A program made the translations under genes and the position numbers. Positions 15,179 through 23,711 of a stretch of 64,000 nucleotides of DNA are shown one piece after another (position 1 is the stretch's first letter; each line of letters starts with the position of its first letter). Origin of the DNA: Bradyrhizobium vignae (GTDB taxonomy: Bacteria > Pseudomonadota > Alphaproteobacteria > Rhizobiales > Xanthobacteraceae); the NCBI RefSeq assembly GCF_004114425.1, contig NZ_RDQF01000009.1, positions 1-64,000 on the forward strand, written 5' to 3'. The notes under the pieces were generated by a model that had not been told where the DNA came from, ran no database searches, and was given only the letters and a program-made list of their open reading frames with translations.

Positions 15179-16141
15179 ATGAGCGATGGCTTGTTCGACG
15201 TTCGCGTCAAGCGCATCAGCTACGAGGCGGATGGGATCAATTCCTACGAACTGATCTCGCCGACCGGGCACGATCTCGATCCCTTCACGGCCGGCGGTCA
15301 TATCGATGTGCATCTGCCGAACGGCATGGTCCGGAGCTATTCGCTGGTCAACGATCAGCGTGAGCGCCATCGCTATGTGATCGCGATCAACAAGGACACG
15401 GCAGGGCGGGGTGGCTCACGCCTCCTGCACGACAATCTGAAGGCGGGTGACGTCCTCAGGGTGTCGAGGCCCCGCAACAATTTTGCGCTTTGCGAGCAGG
15501 CCGAGCATTCGGTCCTGATCGCAGGTGGAATCGGGATTACGCCGTTGCTGTCCATGGCCCGTCGTCTTGACGCTCTCGGACGGCCCTGCGAACTGTTCTA
15601 CGCGGCAAGGGCGCCGCGCGCGGCGGCATTCCTCGACGAGATCGCAGTGCTCGCGGCGAACGGGCGCTTGAAGGTGCGCCTCGACTTCGACGACCAGCGT
15701 TCCGGCCGCCTGTTCGATCTTGCGGCGGTCATCGATCGGGCGCCGGCGCAGGCTCATCTCTATTGCTGCGGTCCGCAGCCAATGCTCGAAGCCTTCGAAG
15801 CCGCGGCAGCCGGTCGCCCGGCCGATCATCGGCATGTCGAGTATTTCCAGGCGAGCGAAGCTCCCGCGACGGCGGGCGGTTTCGAGTTGAAGCTCGCCCG
15901 CAGCAACCGGACGATTCCGGTCGAAGCCGGAAAGACGATCCTTGAGGCGCTGCTCGAGGCAGGGATCGCGGCGAACCATGCCTGCTCGGAGGGGGTCTGC
16001 GGCACCTGCGAGACGCGTGTGCTCGAAGGCATCCCGGACCATCGCGACCAGTTTCTCAGCAAAGACGAGCAGGCATCGAACAAGACAATGATGATCTGCT
16101 GCTCGGGCGCGAGGTCGGGCAGGCTGGTGCTGGACCTCTAA
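15179..16141 (+). CDS. Rieske oxygenase reductase (flavin-NAD-2Fe2S, phthalate dioxygenase reductase type)
   Basis: The 320-residue protein passes electrons from NAD(P)H to the adjacent Rieske oxygenase. Domain order is flavin-binding barrel (RSYSLVN, about residues 50-56), nucleotide-binding domain (LIAGGIGITPLLSMA and YCCGPQPMLEAF), then a C-terminal plant-type ferredoxin with cysteines in CSEGVCGTC and a final ICCSGA. This is the class IA order of PDR, VanB and PobB; KshB shares the layout. The start at ATG 15179 follows a GCGGAGG site. As the only intact reductase in the window it could also serve the three-component dioxygenase whose own reductase is broken (27285-28438); that is speculation. 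Confidence 0.93.
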   Translation: MSDGLFDVRVKRISYEADGINSYELISPTGHDLDPFTAGGHIDVHLPNGMVRSYSLVNDQRERHRYVIAINKDTAGRGGSRLLHDNLKAGDVLRVSRPRNNFALCEQAEHSVLIAGGIGITPLLSMARRLDALGRPCELFYAARAPRAAAFLDEIAVLAANGRLKVRLDFDDQRSGRLFDLAAVIDRAPAQAHLYCCGPQPMLEAFEAAAAGRPADHRHVEYFQASEAPATAGGFELKLARSNRTIPVEAGKTILEALLEAGIAANHACSEGVCGTCETRVLEGIPDHRDQFLSKDEQASNKTMMICCSGARSGRLVLDL

Positions 16142-16172
16142 CAACAACAAAGTTCGTCAACAGGGTGGAAAC

Positions 16173-17396
16173 ATGAAAGTCGCTTTACGTGTCGCCGGAA
16201 TAGCCTTGCTCCTCGCCGGTCTGTGTTCGCCCGCATGCGCGGCCGCAACGCGCACCATCAAGATCGGCGTCCTCAATGATGCGTCGGGGCCCTATTCCGA
16301 CAATGCCGGTGAGGGCTCCGTGACGGCGGCGAGAATGGCGGCCGAGGACTTCATGGCGCACCACCCCGACCTCAAGGTCGAGATCGTCTCGGCGGATCAC
16401 CAGAACAAGGCGGATGTCGGGGCGGCGATCGCCCGTCGCTGGATCGAGCAGGAGAAGGTCGACGCCGTCGCCGACGTGCCCAACTCCGCGGTCGGCCTCG
16501 CCGTCAATGAGGTGGTTCGCGGCGGCAAGGCCGCGCTGATCGCTTCCAGCGCGGCATCATCCGATCTGACCGGGAAATACTGCTCGCCCAACACGATCCA
16601 GTGGACGTTCGATACCTGGGCGGCATCGCACACGATCGGCAATTACCTGGTTCGTCACGGCGGCAATAAATGGTACTTCATCGCCACCGACAATGCGCTC
16701 GGCAAGTCCATGGTGCGGGACGGTACGTCGGTCATCAATGCGGGCGGCGGCGCCGTGCTCGGATCGGTCAATGTTCCCATCAACAATGCCGATTACGCTT
16801 CGTTCATCCTGCAGGCGGATGCCTCCGGCGCCGACGTGATCGCTTTCGCGACCGCCGGTGGCGATACCGTCAGCCTGGTCAAGCAGTCTGCCGAGTTCGG
16901 CTTGAAGCAGAAGGGCCGGACCTTCGCTGCGATGCTGACGACCACGAACGACGTCGGGGCCAGCGGGCTGGCGGTCGGGCAGGGACTCATCATCACCCAG
17001 CCGTTCTATTGGGACCTCAACGAGGCCAGCCGGGCCTGGTCGGCGAAATTCAACGCTCGGCAGCATGATCAGTCCCCGACGGCGTTTCACGCCGGCGTCT
17101 ATTCTTCGGTGCTGGCCTATCTGAATGCCGCATTGGCTGCGGGAACCAACGACGCGCAGGCGGTCATCCGCAAGATGAAGGAGCAGCCCATCGACGACGC
17201 GCTGTTCGGCCCGGTCGTGGTGCGGGCGGACGGCCGCGCCATCCACAACATGTACATCTTCAAGGTGAAGGAGCCGAAGGCGTCGAAAGGCAAATGGGAC
17301 CTTCTCGACAATGTCGGCGTCCTGAGCGGACCCGAGGCATTCCGCCCGATCGACCAGGGTGGATGTTCGATGGTCGAGCAGGCCAAGGGCAATTGA
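16173..17396 (+). CDS. LivK-like ABC transporter substrate-binding protein
   Basis: The 407-residue exported protein has a signal peptide (hydrophobic GIALLLAGLCSPACAAA, cut near residue 25). The Peripla_BP_6 body opens with TIKIGVLNDASGPYSDNAGEGS. It contains SSDLTGKYCSPNTIQWTFDT, a feature of the subgroup that binds aromatic or organic acids rather than leucine. It is only distantly similar to the 2668, 32195 and 53408 proteins and nearer in style to the one at 60570, which shares LTGKNCSPN. No transporter membrane genes are adjacent. It lies 31 bp after the reductase, so it is probably in the Rieske operon and suggests uptake of the oxygenase substrate. Confidence 0.9.
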   Translation: MKVALRVAGIALLLAGLCSPACAAATRTIKIGVLNDASGPYSDNAGEGSVTAARMAAEDFMAHHPDLKVEIVSADHQNKADVGAAIARRWIEQEKVDAVADVPNSAVGLAVNEVVRGGKAALIASSAASSDLTGKYCSPNTIQWTFDTWAASHTIGNYLVRHGGNKWYFIATDNALGKSMVRDGTSVINAGGGAVLGSVNVPINNADYASFILQADASGADVIAFATAGGDTVSLVKQSAEFGLKQKGRTFAAMLTTTNDVGASGLAVGQGLIITQPFYWDLNEASRAWSAKFNARQHDQSPTAFHAGVYSSVLAYLNAALAAGTNDAQAVIRKMKEQPIDDALFGPVVVRADGRAIHNMYIFKVKEPKASKGKWDLLDNVGVLSGPEAFRPIDQGGCSMVEQAKGN

Positions 17397-17450
17397 CGCC
17401 GGTTGCGATCGGGCACGCCGGGGCTGCCGCGCGAACATGATGGATGCACC

Positions 17451-18740
17451 ATGCTGGACAACATCGAAGCCGACTTTCCAGAGTACACGCCGCGGCCATC
17501 CGATGCGCCGAGGGCGCTTGGGGGAATCCGGGTCGTGGATTTCTCCCACTTCATCGCGGGACCATTCGCCACGATGATCCTGGCCGATATGGGCGCAGAG
17601 GTCATCAAGATCGAGGCGCCAGGCCGAGGCGACGATCTCAGGCGCTACCCGCCGGTGCATCCCGAACTCAAGGCCGGGGCGCCGTTCGTCTGGACCAACC
17701 GCAACAAGCGAAGCGTTGCCCTCGACCTCAAGTCGCCCGAGGGCGTCGCGGTGGTGCGGGAGTTGATCGCAACGGCGGACGTCGTCGTCGAGAATTTCTC
17801 CACCGGCGTCATGGAGCGGTTCGGGCTCGACTATGCCGCATGCCGGACCATCAAGCCTGACATCATCTACTGCTCGGTGTCGGCCTATGGACGCGAGGGG
17901 ACCTTCGCCGACCGGCTCGGCTTCGATCCGATCGCGCAGGTCGAGAGCGGATTTGTGTCCATGAACGGTTATCCTGACCGCGAGGGCGTGCGGGCGCTGT
18001 CGCCCGTGATGGACATCAGCACGGCGATGATGGCCTGCAACGCCATCCTCGGCGCACTGGTTGCCCGTGAGCGCAGCGGGCTCGGACAGGCGGTCGAGGT
18101 GTCACTGTTCGACAATGCCGTGCTGATGTCCGGCTATGCCACGATGCAGCATCTGTTCACCGGCGCCAATCCGCAGCGGCACGGCAATACCAGTCCTGAT
18201 ACCTGTCCCTCGGGCGTGTTCCAGGCGCAGGACTGCGCCTTCTATATCAATTGCGGAAACGACAAGATTTTCCAGCGACTGATGTCGCAGGTGCTCGATC
18301 GCGCCGACCTCGCCGCGGCCGAGATCTATGCGACCGGCCCCGACCGCATCCGGCGGCGGGACGAATTGTTTGCGATCCTCGGCGAGGCCTTCGCGCAACG
18401 GCCATGGAGCCATTGGCAAGCCCGGATGCGGGCGGCAGGGGTCCCGTGCGGGCAGGTCCGCACGGTCGGGGAGGCGATCCGGTCGCCCGAAGCGCGAGAG
18501 CGCGGCCTCGTCACCCGCATTCCGCACGACACGCTGGGCTGGATCCCGAACGTCAGCCTGCCGATCCGTTATTCCGCGACGCCCGTCGTGGATCCCGTCT
18601 CCGCGCCTGCGGTCGGCCAGCATACCCGCGCCGTGCTTCAGGACCTGCTCGGCTACGATGATGCGCGTCTGGCGCGGCTCGCCGCGGCGGGCGCATTCGG
18701 CGAGGCCGGGGCTGGGCCGGCCAAGGCGGGGCGGACGTGA
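17451..18740 (+). CDS. Family III CoA-transferase (CaiB/BaiF/Frc)
   Basis: The 429-residue protein shows GIRVVDFSHFIAGPFATMIL, MGAEVIKIEAPGRGDD and NRNKRSVALDLKSPEG, all typical of formyl-CoA transferase relatives. The likely catalytic aspartate is in PVMDISTAMMACN, about residue 188. It would load CoA onto an acid from a donor such as succinyl-CoA or acetyl-CoA. The stop overlaps or abuts the thiolase start (GTGA at 18737-18740), so CoA-transferase, thiolase and DUF35 protein are translationally coupled. Confidence 0.92.
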   Translation: MLDNIEADFPEYTPRPSDAPRALGGIRVVDFSHFIAGPFATMILADMGAEVIKIEAPGRGDDLRRYPPVHPELKAGAPFVWTNRNKRSVALDLKSPEGVAVVRELIATADVVVENFSTGVMERFGLDYAACRTIKPDIIYCSVSAYGREGTFADRLGFDPIAQVESGFVSMNGYPDREGVRALSPVMDISTAMMACNAILGALVARERSGLGQAVEVSLFDNAVLMSGYATMQHLFTGANPQRHGNTSPDTCPSGVFQAQDCAFYINCGNDKIFQRLMSQVLDRADLAAAEIYATGPDRIRRRDELFAILGEAFAQRPWSHWQARMRAAGVPCGQVRTVGEAIRSPEARERGLVTRIPHDTLGWIPNVSLPIRYSATPVVDPVSAPAVGQHTRAVLQDLLGYDDARLARLAAAGAFGEAGAGPAKAGRT

Positions 18741-19933
18741 GGGCGATGGCCATCGCCGATCGCACGCTGAGAGGCCGCGTCGCCGTCGTCGGGATCGGCG
18801 AGACCGACTATTACCGGCACGGCGCGTCGCCCGATCCGGAGTTCAAGCTGGCGCTGAAGGCGATCATGGCGGCGTGCAGCGATGCCGGCATCGATCCGCG
18901 CGACATCGATGGCTTTGCCGCCTACAGCGAGGAGCGGAGCGAGGCATCCAGGCTTGCGGCCGCGCTCGGCACGCGGCGGCTTCGGGCTGCGACCATGCAA
19001 TGGGGCGGGGGAGGCGGCGGCTGCTGCGCGGCCGTCGCCAATGCGGCGGCCTCGATCGTCGCGGGCCTTGCGGATTGCGTCGTCGTGTTTCGCTCGCTCG
19101 CGCAGGGGCAATACGGCCGGTTCGGGCAGACAACGGGCATCGACACGATCTCCGGCGAGAAGGCGTATCTGATGCCGTACGGCGTTCTGGCGCCACCGCA
19201 GCGCTTCGCCATGCGCGTGCGCCGCTACATGCATGAGCACGGCGTCGGCCAGGACGCGCTGCGGGCGATCGCGCTGGCTTCCTATCATCACGCGCAGGCC
19301 AATCCGCGGGCCGTCATGTACGGCAAGCCGCTCGACGCGGCCAAGTATGAGGCCTCGCGCTGGATCGCGGAGCCGTTTCATCTCTACGACTGCTGCATGG
19401 AGAACGACGGCGCCGCCGCGCTCGTGCTGGTGCCAGCCGAGCGGGCCGGAGAATTTCGCAACAAGCCGGCCTATGTGCTGGGGGCCGCCGTCGGATCCGG
19501 ATATCGCGCGGGCGCGATCCCGCACAATTCGCCGCATTACGCCAGCGCCGGCTTCGAAACCGTCGCGGCCGATCTCTATGCGATGGCTGGGCTCGGTCCG
19601 TCCGACGTCGGTGTCGTCCAGTGCTACGAGAACTTCACGGGCGGCGTGGTGATGGCGCTCGCGGAACACGGCTTCTTCGCGCCGGAGGAGGCCAACGACT
19701 ATCTCGCCTTCGACAACCTCGTTGCGCCATCGGGGCGGCTTCCACTCAACACCAGCGGCGGCAATCTGGCCGAGTGCTACATGCACGGGTTCGAACTCCT
19801 GCTGGAGGCCGTGCGCCAGGTGCGCGGAACGTCCACGAGCCAGGCGAGGCGCAATGATGTGGCCATGGTGATCGGCGGACCCATGGTCACGCCGGTCAGC
19901 AATCTCCTTCTCGGCTCGGAGGCGACGCTGTGA
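18737..19933 (+). CDS. Thiolase-like protein (SCP-x/Ltp type), partner of DUF35 protein
   Basis: The 398-residue protein has the doubled thiolase fold of the lipid-transfer (SCP-x) group, with VVGIGETDYYRHG near the start and the nucleophile region GGGGGGCCAAVANA. The C-terminal region has SGGNLAECYMHGF but ends in VIGGPMVTP, without the usual cysteine-histidine-glycine signature of true thiolases. In steroid side-chain pathways Ltp2 proteins of this group, paired with a DUF35 protein, act as retro-aldolases instead of thiolases; the same could hold here. Start choice is GTG 18737, coupled to the previous stop; ATG 18746 is an alternative. The DUF35 gene overlaps its stop by 4 bp. Confidence 0.85.
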   Translation: MRAMAIADRTLRGRVAVVGIGETDYYRHGASPDPEFKLALKAIMAACSDAGIDPRDIDGFAAYSEERSEASRLAAALGTRRLRAATMQWGGGGGGCCAAVANAAASIVAGLADCVVVFRSLAQGQYGRFGQTTGIDTISGEKAYLMPYGVLAPPQRFAMRVRRYMHEHGVGQDALRAIALASYHHAQANPRAVMYGKPLDAAKYEASRWIAEPFHLYDCCMENDGAAALVLVPAERAGEFRNKPAYVLGAAVGSGYRAGAIPHNSPHYASAGFETVAADLYAMAGLGPSDVGVVQCYENFTGGVVMALAEHGFFAPEEANDYLAFDNLVAPSGRLPLNTSGGNLAECYMHGFELLLEAVRQVRGTSTSQARRNDVAMVIGGPMVTPVSNLLLGSEATL

Positions 19934-20421
19934 GCGATGAGGCGGCCCGAACCTACCTTCCACGGGGGCTGCCGATCCCGGTCGCCGAGGCCGACGGCCT
20001 GTCGGCGCCCTATTGGCAGGGGCTGCGCCAGAACCGCCTCCTGGTGCAGCGTTGCCGCCATTGCGGCACATGGCAGTTCGGCCCCGAATGGACCTGCCAT
20101 CAGTGCCATGCCTTCGATCCCGACTGGACGGAGATCGAGCCGCATGGGCGGATCTTCAGTTGGGAGCGGGTCTGGCATCCCTCGCACGCCGCGCTGAGGC
20201 AGCACGGACCGTATCTCGCCGTGCTCGTGGAAATCCCTCACGCCGGCGGCGTCAGGATGGTCGGAAACCTGCTCGGCGATCCCGCGCAAGTGGTCTCAAT
20301 CGGCGCGGCTGTGGACGGCGTTTTCGAGCACCATCCTCATCCGGAGCGGCCATATTCGCTGCTGCACTGGCGGCTTTCGTCAGCCCGCGGACGCGAGACG
20401 AGAGCCTCCAAAAGGTCCTAG
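19930..20421 (+). CDS. DUF35 / OB-fold zinc-ribbon protein
   Basis: The 163-residue protein has the rubredoxin-like zinc ribbon CRHCGTWQFGPEWTCHQC (two CxxC pairs, residues about 39-56) and then the OB-fold of the DUF35/ChsH2-type family. These small proteins bind next to thiolase-like enzymes, where they can help hold acyl-CoA substrates and are required for aldolase or thiolase activity. The GTG start at 19930 overlaps the thiolase stop (GTGA), supporting a stoichiometric complex. It is the last gene before the 0.7-kb gap with the second guaA-end repeat. The basic, serine-rich C-terminal tail looks unconserved. Confidence 0.88.
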   Translation: MSDEAARTYLPRGLPIPVAEADGLSAPYWQGLRQNRLLVQRCRHCGTWQFGPEWTCHQCHAFDPDWTEIEPHGRIFSWERVWHPSHAALRQHGPYLAVLVEIPHAGGVRMVGNLLGDPAQVVSIGAAVDGVFEHHPHPERPYSLLHWRLSSARGRETRASKRS

Positions 20422-21137
20422 GTTGTCTGAGTGACGAGAGCAGGATCCGCTGCATGTGGCCGCGAATACCATGAGGTGTCTGCCAAGAACGCATCAGCGC
20501 GTTCCTGATCTCTGACGGTATTTGCAGGGCCGCCGCGAGTGCGGCCAGGGCAGTTCTGGGTATACAGGCAGCCCTGATTAGTCGATTGACGCCGATAGGT
20601 GGCGGAATGGCTAGCATCGAGCGCGGTACGAATTCTTCTGTGGATTCAAGGCTGAAAAATTGAGGCGGATGTACCGTCGGCATTTGTCCGTCAGACCCGC
20701 AAAATTTTGCTTGCAGATCACGGCGAAGCGATGTTCGCAATAATAGAGTGGGAGTAGTGCGGCCGGCTGGCATCGCGCAGTTTGGCGTACTTTGGTGAAG
20801 TCGTTCTTCCTTTCGCATCGAGGACGCCACCGAACTCGTGAGCTTGGTTTAGTCCGATCGAGATCAGAATTCTACCGCGTTCTCACTCGTGGAGTGTTGC
20901 AGCGCAGACAATCGTAAAGAAGGCGATGGTCCAAGCCTCAGGCGGCGGCAATTGTTGGCGGAAAGCGGCTACTCTTGCTCAAGCCTGAGAGTGAAGAACT
21001 CGTCTCGTGTGGGTTGGTAGCGCTTTCCCGCTACCAATCGTGCGATTTTGCGCGTCAACCTGCGATCCTGTGCGGTTTTTGGTATCGAAATCTTGTCCAA
21101 CAGATCGGCAGATTTAGACATGATGAACATGTCGGAA
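20422..21137. other. 716-bp gap without a supported gene
   Basis: The stretch between the DUF35 gene and the broken SDR gene is visibly more AT-rich and contains no frame with coding character. A 192-codon minus-strand frame over 20252-20830 was considered and set aside. The only clear signal is the second guaA-end repeat at 20746-20827. This looks like decayed boundary DNA between two catabolic modules. Confidence 0.6.
20746..20827. repeat. Second copy of the guaA 3' end and flank (att-like remnant)
   Basis: The sequence opens with GAGTGGGAGTAG preceded by ATA, which read in the guaA frame gives I-E-W-E-stop, the conserved GuaA C-terminus. The following about 70 bp match the guaA downstream flank (2428-2498) with scattered substitutions. 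The match stops abruptly on the left, where guaA coding sequence would continue, as expected of a displaced 3' end after site-specific integration. It is in direct orientation to the first copy. Confidence 0.7.
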
Positions 21138-21907
21138 TTAAAATGCGCCGGGGTAGGCCCCGCCGTCGATCAGAATGTTCTGTCCCGTGATGTAGCTCGC
21201 TTGAGCTGAACAGAGAAAGGTGCAAGTCGCACCGAACTCGTCCGGATGGCCGAACCGTTTGCTTGGGTTGCTGGCACGTACTTCCTCGGTGACCTCTGCC
21301 AAGCTACGTGACGAGTTTCGGGCGAGTGCCGCAGGATTGGATCTCAGCCGGTCCGTATCGAACGTGCCCGGCAACAGGTTGTTGACGGTCACGTTGTGCT
21401 CGGCGGCAGAGCGCGCTAGGCCCGCGACGAAGCCCGTGAGTCCACTTCGCGCACCGTTCGATAGTGCGAGCATTGCGACCGGCGCCTTGACCGCGTGCGA
21501 CGTGATATTGACAATGCGGCCGAATTTACGCGCGATCATCCCGTCTATGGTGGATTTGATCAGCGCAATCGGCGCCAGCATGTTGCCATCAAGCGCCGTT
21601 ATCCAATCGTCACGCTCGAAGTTCCTGAAATCGCCCGGCGGTGGTCCACCTGCATTGTTGATGAGAATATCGGGCTCAGGGCAGGTGGACAGAATGGCCT
21701 CGCGTCCCTTCGCGGCTCGTTACATCCGCAACGACTGTTTGAGGTCGGTTGCCTGTGGCCAACTCGATCTCTCGAGAAGTTCTCGCACCGCCGGGTGACA
21801 ATCACGACTTCGACACCCTCGCGGGCCAGCGCCATGGCGCTTGCTTTTCCAAGGCCTTGGCTCGCCGCGCAGACGATGGCCTTGCGGCCTCGCAATCGCA
21901 GATCCAT
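21138..21907 (-). pseudogene. Frameshifted short-chain dehydrogenase (FabG-like)
   Basis: Three reading frames together make one SDR. The N-terminal part from ATG 21907 gives DLRLRGRKAIVCAASQGLGKA, then a break near 21780-21800. A middle piece (REIELATGNRPQTVVADVTS) lies in another frame. A second break near 21705, apparently one extra base, leads into ILINNAGGPPPGDFR and continues to the stop at 21138. A TAA lies in the C-terminal frame at 21720-21722, so no read-through product is possible without recoding. The parent would have been an NAD(P)-dependent ketone or alcohol dehydrogenase. It follows the extradiol-type gene by 42 bp and is the last member of that operon. Sequencing error cannot be excluded for either shift. 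Confidence 0.8.
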
Positions 21908-21948
21908 GCGTCCTCGTTGGAGGTTAGCCGCGACTGCGGCGCGACATG

Positions 21949-22809
21949 TTACTTGTTCGGAAGTGTCATGCCGGCGGGTTTGGAACCCCACATGCAAAAG
22001 CTCGTTGGCTCGAATCCAAACTGGCGCGGGCGGTGCGTTGCCTCATCTTCGATTTCATCGACACCCACCGAATATTCGAAAATCATCCCGTCCGGTCCTT
22101 TGAAGTAGACGAAGCGGGCTCCCGACGTCGGATGGCGACCCGGCCCGAACACGATCGGCACGCGCTGTTCGTTTAGGAAGTAATAGGAGCGCAGCACATC
22201 GTCGCTGTTCTCAACCTGGTGATTGATGTGCTGGATGCCGGCCTGCGGCGCGCGGACCAGCGCAATGGTGTGATGGATGGCATTGACCCGCATCAGCGGG
22301 ATGTCGCCGATGCGATCGCTGACTCGGGCGTTGCAGACCTTGGTCCAGAATCGCTCGTCGCGGGTGGGATCGGTCGAGTTGAGGCCGACGTGACTGAAAC
22401 CTGTGATGCCCGCATCGCGGCTTCCGAAATAGCGGCGCCCGCTGCGTTCCGGCCGCACGACCAGTTCGATATGGTTGCCGGTGGGATCGCTGAAGCCGAT
22501 GAACGCCTTCACCTTGCGCCGCTCCGCCTCCTCCGCGGTTCCGGCGTGGACCGCGTGGCCGAGCGATTCGAGCGTGGTTGCCGCATCCTGGAGACTTGCT
22601 TCGTCCTCGACTTCGAAGCCGACCGTCTGCTGCTTCGGATCGCCTTCCGAATAGCACAGTGTATGCGCACGTTCGTCCGATCGGAGGTAGAGGTCGCCCT
22701 TGCCGCGCTCGGCGATCTGCAAGCCGAGGCAAGCGGTGGCGAACCGCTCGACCTGTTCGAGATCCGGTGATCCCAGGCGGACATAGCTGACGTCCTTCAA
22801 TTGGATCAT
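21949..22809 (-). CDS. Extradiol ring-cleavage dioxygenase-like VOC protein (metal site intact)
   Basis: The 286-residue protein has the two-domain vicinal-oxygen-chelate fold of type I extradiol dioxygenases such as BphC. The C-terminal domain keeps the iron-binding triad: His140 (GFSHVGL), His194 (GIQHIN) and Glu245 (MIFEYS). The catalytic histidine pair IHHTIAL lies at about 179-180. It would cleave a catechol next to its hydroxyl groups. The start follows CAGGAG. It is encoded just downstream of a paralogue (22827-23711) lacking all three metal ligands and in the same operon as a Rieske dioxygenase and a dihydrodiol dehydrogenase, which makes ring fission of the resulting catechol the natural role. 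Confidence 0.88.
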   Translation of the reverse strand: MIQLKDVSYVRLGSPDLEQVERFATACLGLQIAERGKGDLYLRSDERAHTLCYSEGDPKQQTVGFEVEDEASLQDAATTLESLGHAVHAGTAEEAERRKVKAFIGFSDPTGNHIELVVRPERSGRRYFGSRDAGITGFSHVGLNSTDPTRDERFWTKVCNARVSDRIGDIPLMRVNAIHHTIALVRAPQAGIQHINHQVENSDDVLRSYYFLNEQRVPIVFGPGRHPTSGARFVYFKGPDGMIFEYSVGVDEIEDEATHRPRQFGFEPTSFCMWGSKPAGMTLPNK

Positions 22810-22826
22810 GTCTGGCTCCTGTTCGG

Positions 22827-23711
22827 TCAGCTCTGCGGGCTCAGTTCGGGAACGCCCTTGCTTTCGCTGCCCCAGTTGCAGAGCGAGGTGGCTGTAGGTG
22901 GGAATTGCCGGGGTGGGCGCGGCCTGTCGCCGATCTCGGCCGTGCCGGTGACGTAAGACAGGATCAGTCCGTCGGGTCCTTCGACGTGAAGGAAGATTTG
23001 CTGTGAGGCGGGCTGACGGCCGGGGCCCTGCACGATCCGCACCTGATTTTCCTGCATGAAGTAGCTGTTCTGCATGATCTGATCGAGCGCCTCGACCTCG
23101 AAGGCGGCGTAGAGCAGGCCACGCCGCTGCGACGGATAGAGGGCGATGCGGTGATGCAGGGCGTCGATGCGCAGGTACGCGATGTCGCCAACCCAGTCGC
23201 TCACCTCGCCGCCGAGTAGGCGCCAGAAGGCGAGATCACGCTGGTGGTCCGTGCTGCACAGGCCGATGCCTTGAAATTGCACGATGCCGGCATCGCGCGG
23301 CGGAAAGTAGCGCCGGCCGCTGCGTGTGGGGCGGGTTACGAGGTCGATCCGATTTCCGGAGGCGTCCTCGGTCAGCAGGGCTGATTGCACATGTCGTCGC
23401 TGGCATTCCACCGGACTGGCAGATCTCGCGGCAAAGCCGTGTGTGCAGAGCCGCTCGCCGATCTCCCGGAGCGCGGCGTCGTCCCAGGCCTCGATGCCGA
23501 TGCTGGTGCCGTCGTCCTGATCGTCGCAGAGGCTCACCGTGCGGAAGCGATCGTCCGAGCGGAAGGCGAGCTCACCGTCCCGGCCTGCGACCCGCTGCAG
23601 GCCGAAGATATCGGAAACGAAGCGCGCGCAGGCCTGCGGCTCGCTCACCGCGTGGCGGACGTAGCAGACCGACGTGATCAGCGGCCGTGTTCCGGTCAAG
23701 GGAGCGTTCAT
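22827..23711 (-). CDS. Extradiol dioxygenase-like VOC protein lacking metal ligands
   Basis: The 294-residue product is a paralogue of the protein encoded at 21949, with the same two-domain length and blocks such as RSGRRYF, SDWVGDIAYLR and ALHHRIAL. At the three metal positions it has Gly148 (VQFQGIGL) in place of His, Tyr201 (LLYAAFEV) in place of His and Ser252 (LILSYV) in place of Glu. The histidine pair at 186-187 remains. A normal non-haem iron site is therefore not possible, so it may be a structural or regulatory partner of the intact paralogue or have another activity. Its ATG overlaps the TetR stop (ATGA), so the two are coupled. Confidence 0.85.
   Translation of the reverse strand: MNAPLTGTRPLITSVCYVRHAVSEPQACARFVSDIFGLQRVAGRDGELAFRSDDRFRTVSLCDDQDDGTSIGIEAWDDAALREIGERLCTHGFAARSASPVECQRRHVQSALLTEDASGNRIDLVTRPTRSGRRYFPPRDAGIVQFQGIGLCSTDHQRDLAFWRLLGGEVSDWVGDIAYLRIDALHHRIALYPSQRRGLLYAAFEVEALDQIMQNSYFMQENQVRIVQGPGRQPASQQIFLHVEGPDGLILSYVTGTAEIGDRPRPPRQFPPTATSLCNWGSESKGVPELSPQS

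Noticed and set aside
20252..20830. 192-codon minus-strand frame in the module boundary gap
   Set aside because: It overlaps the DUF35 gene and the att-like repeat, has no known motif and looks like chance; kept as non-coding.
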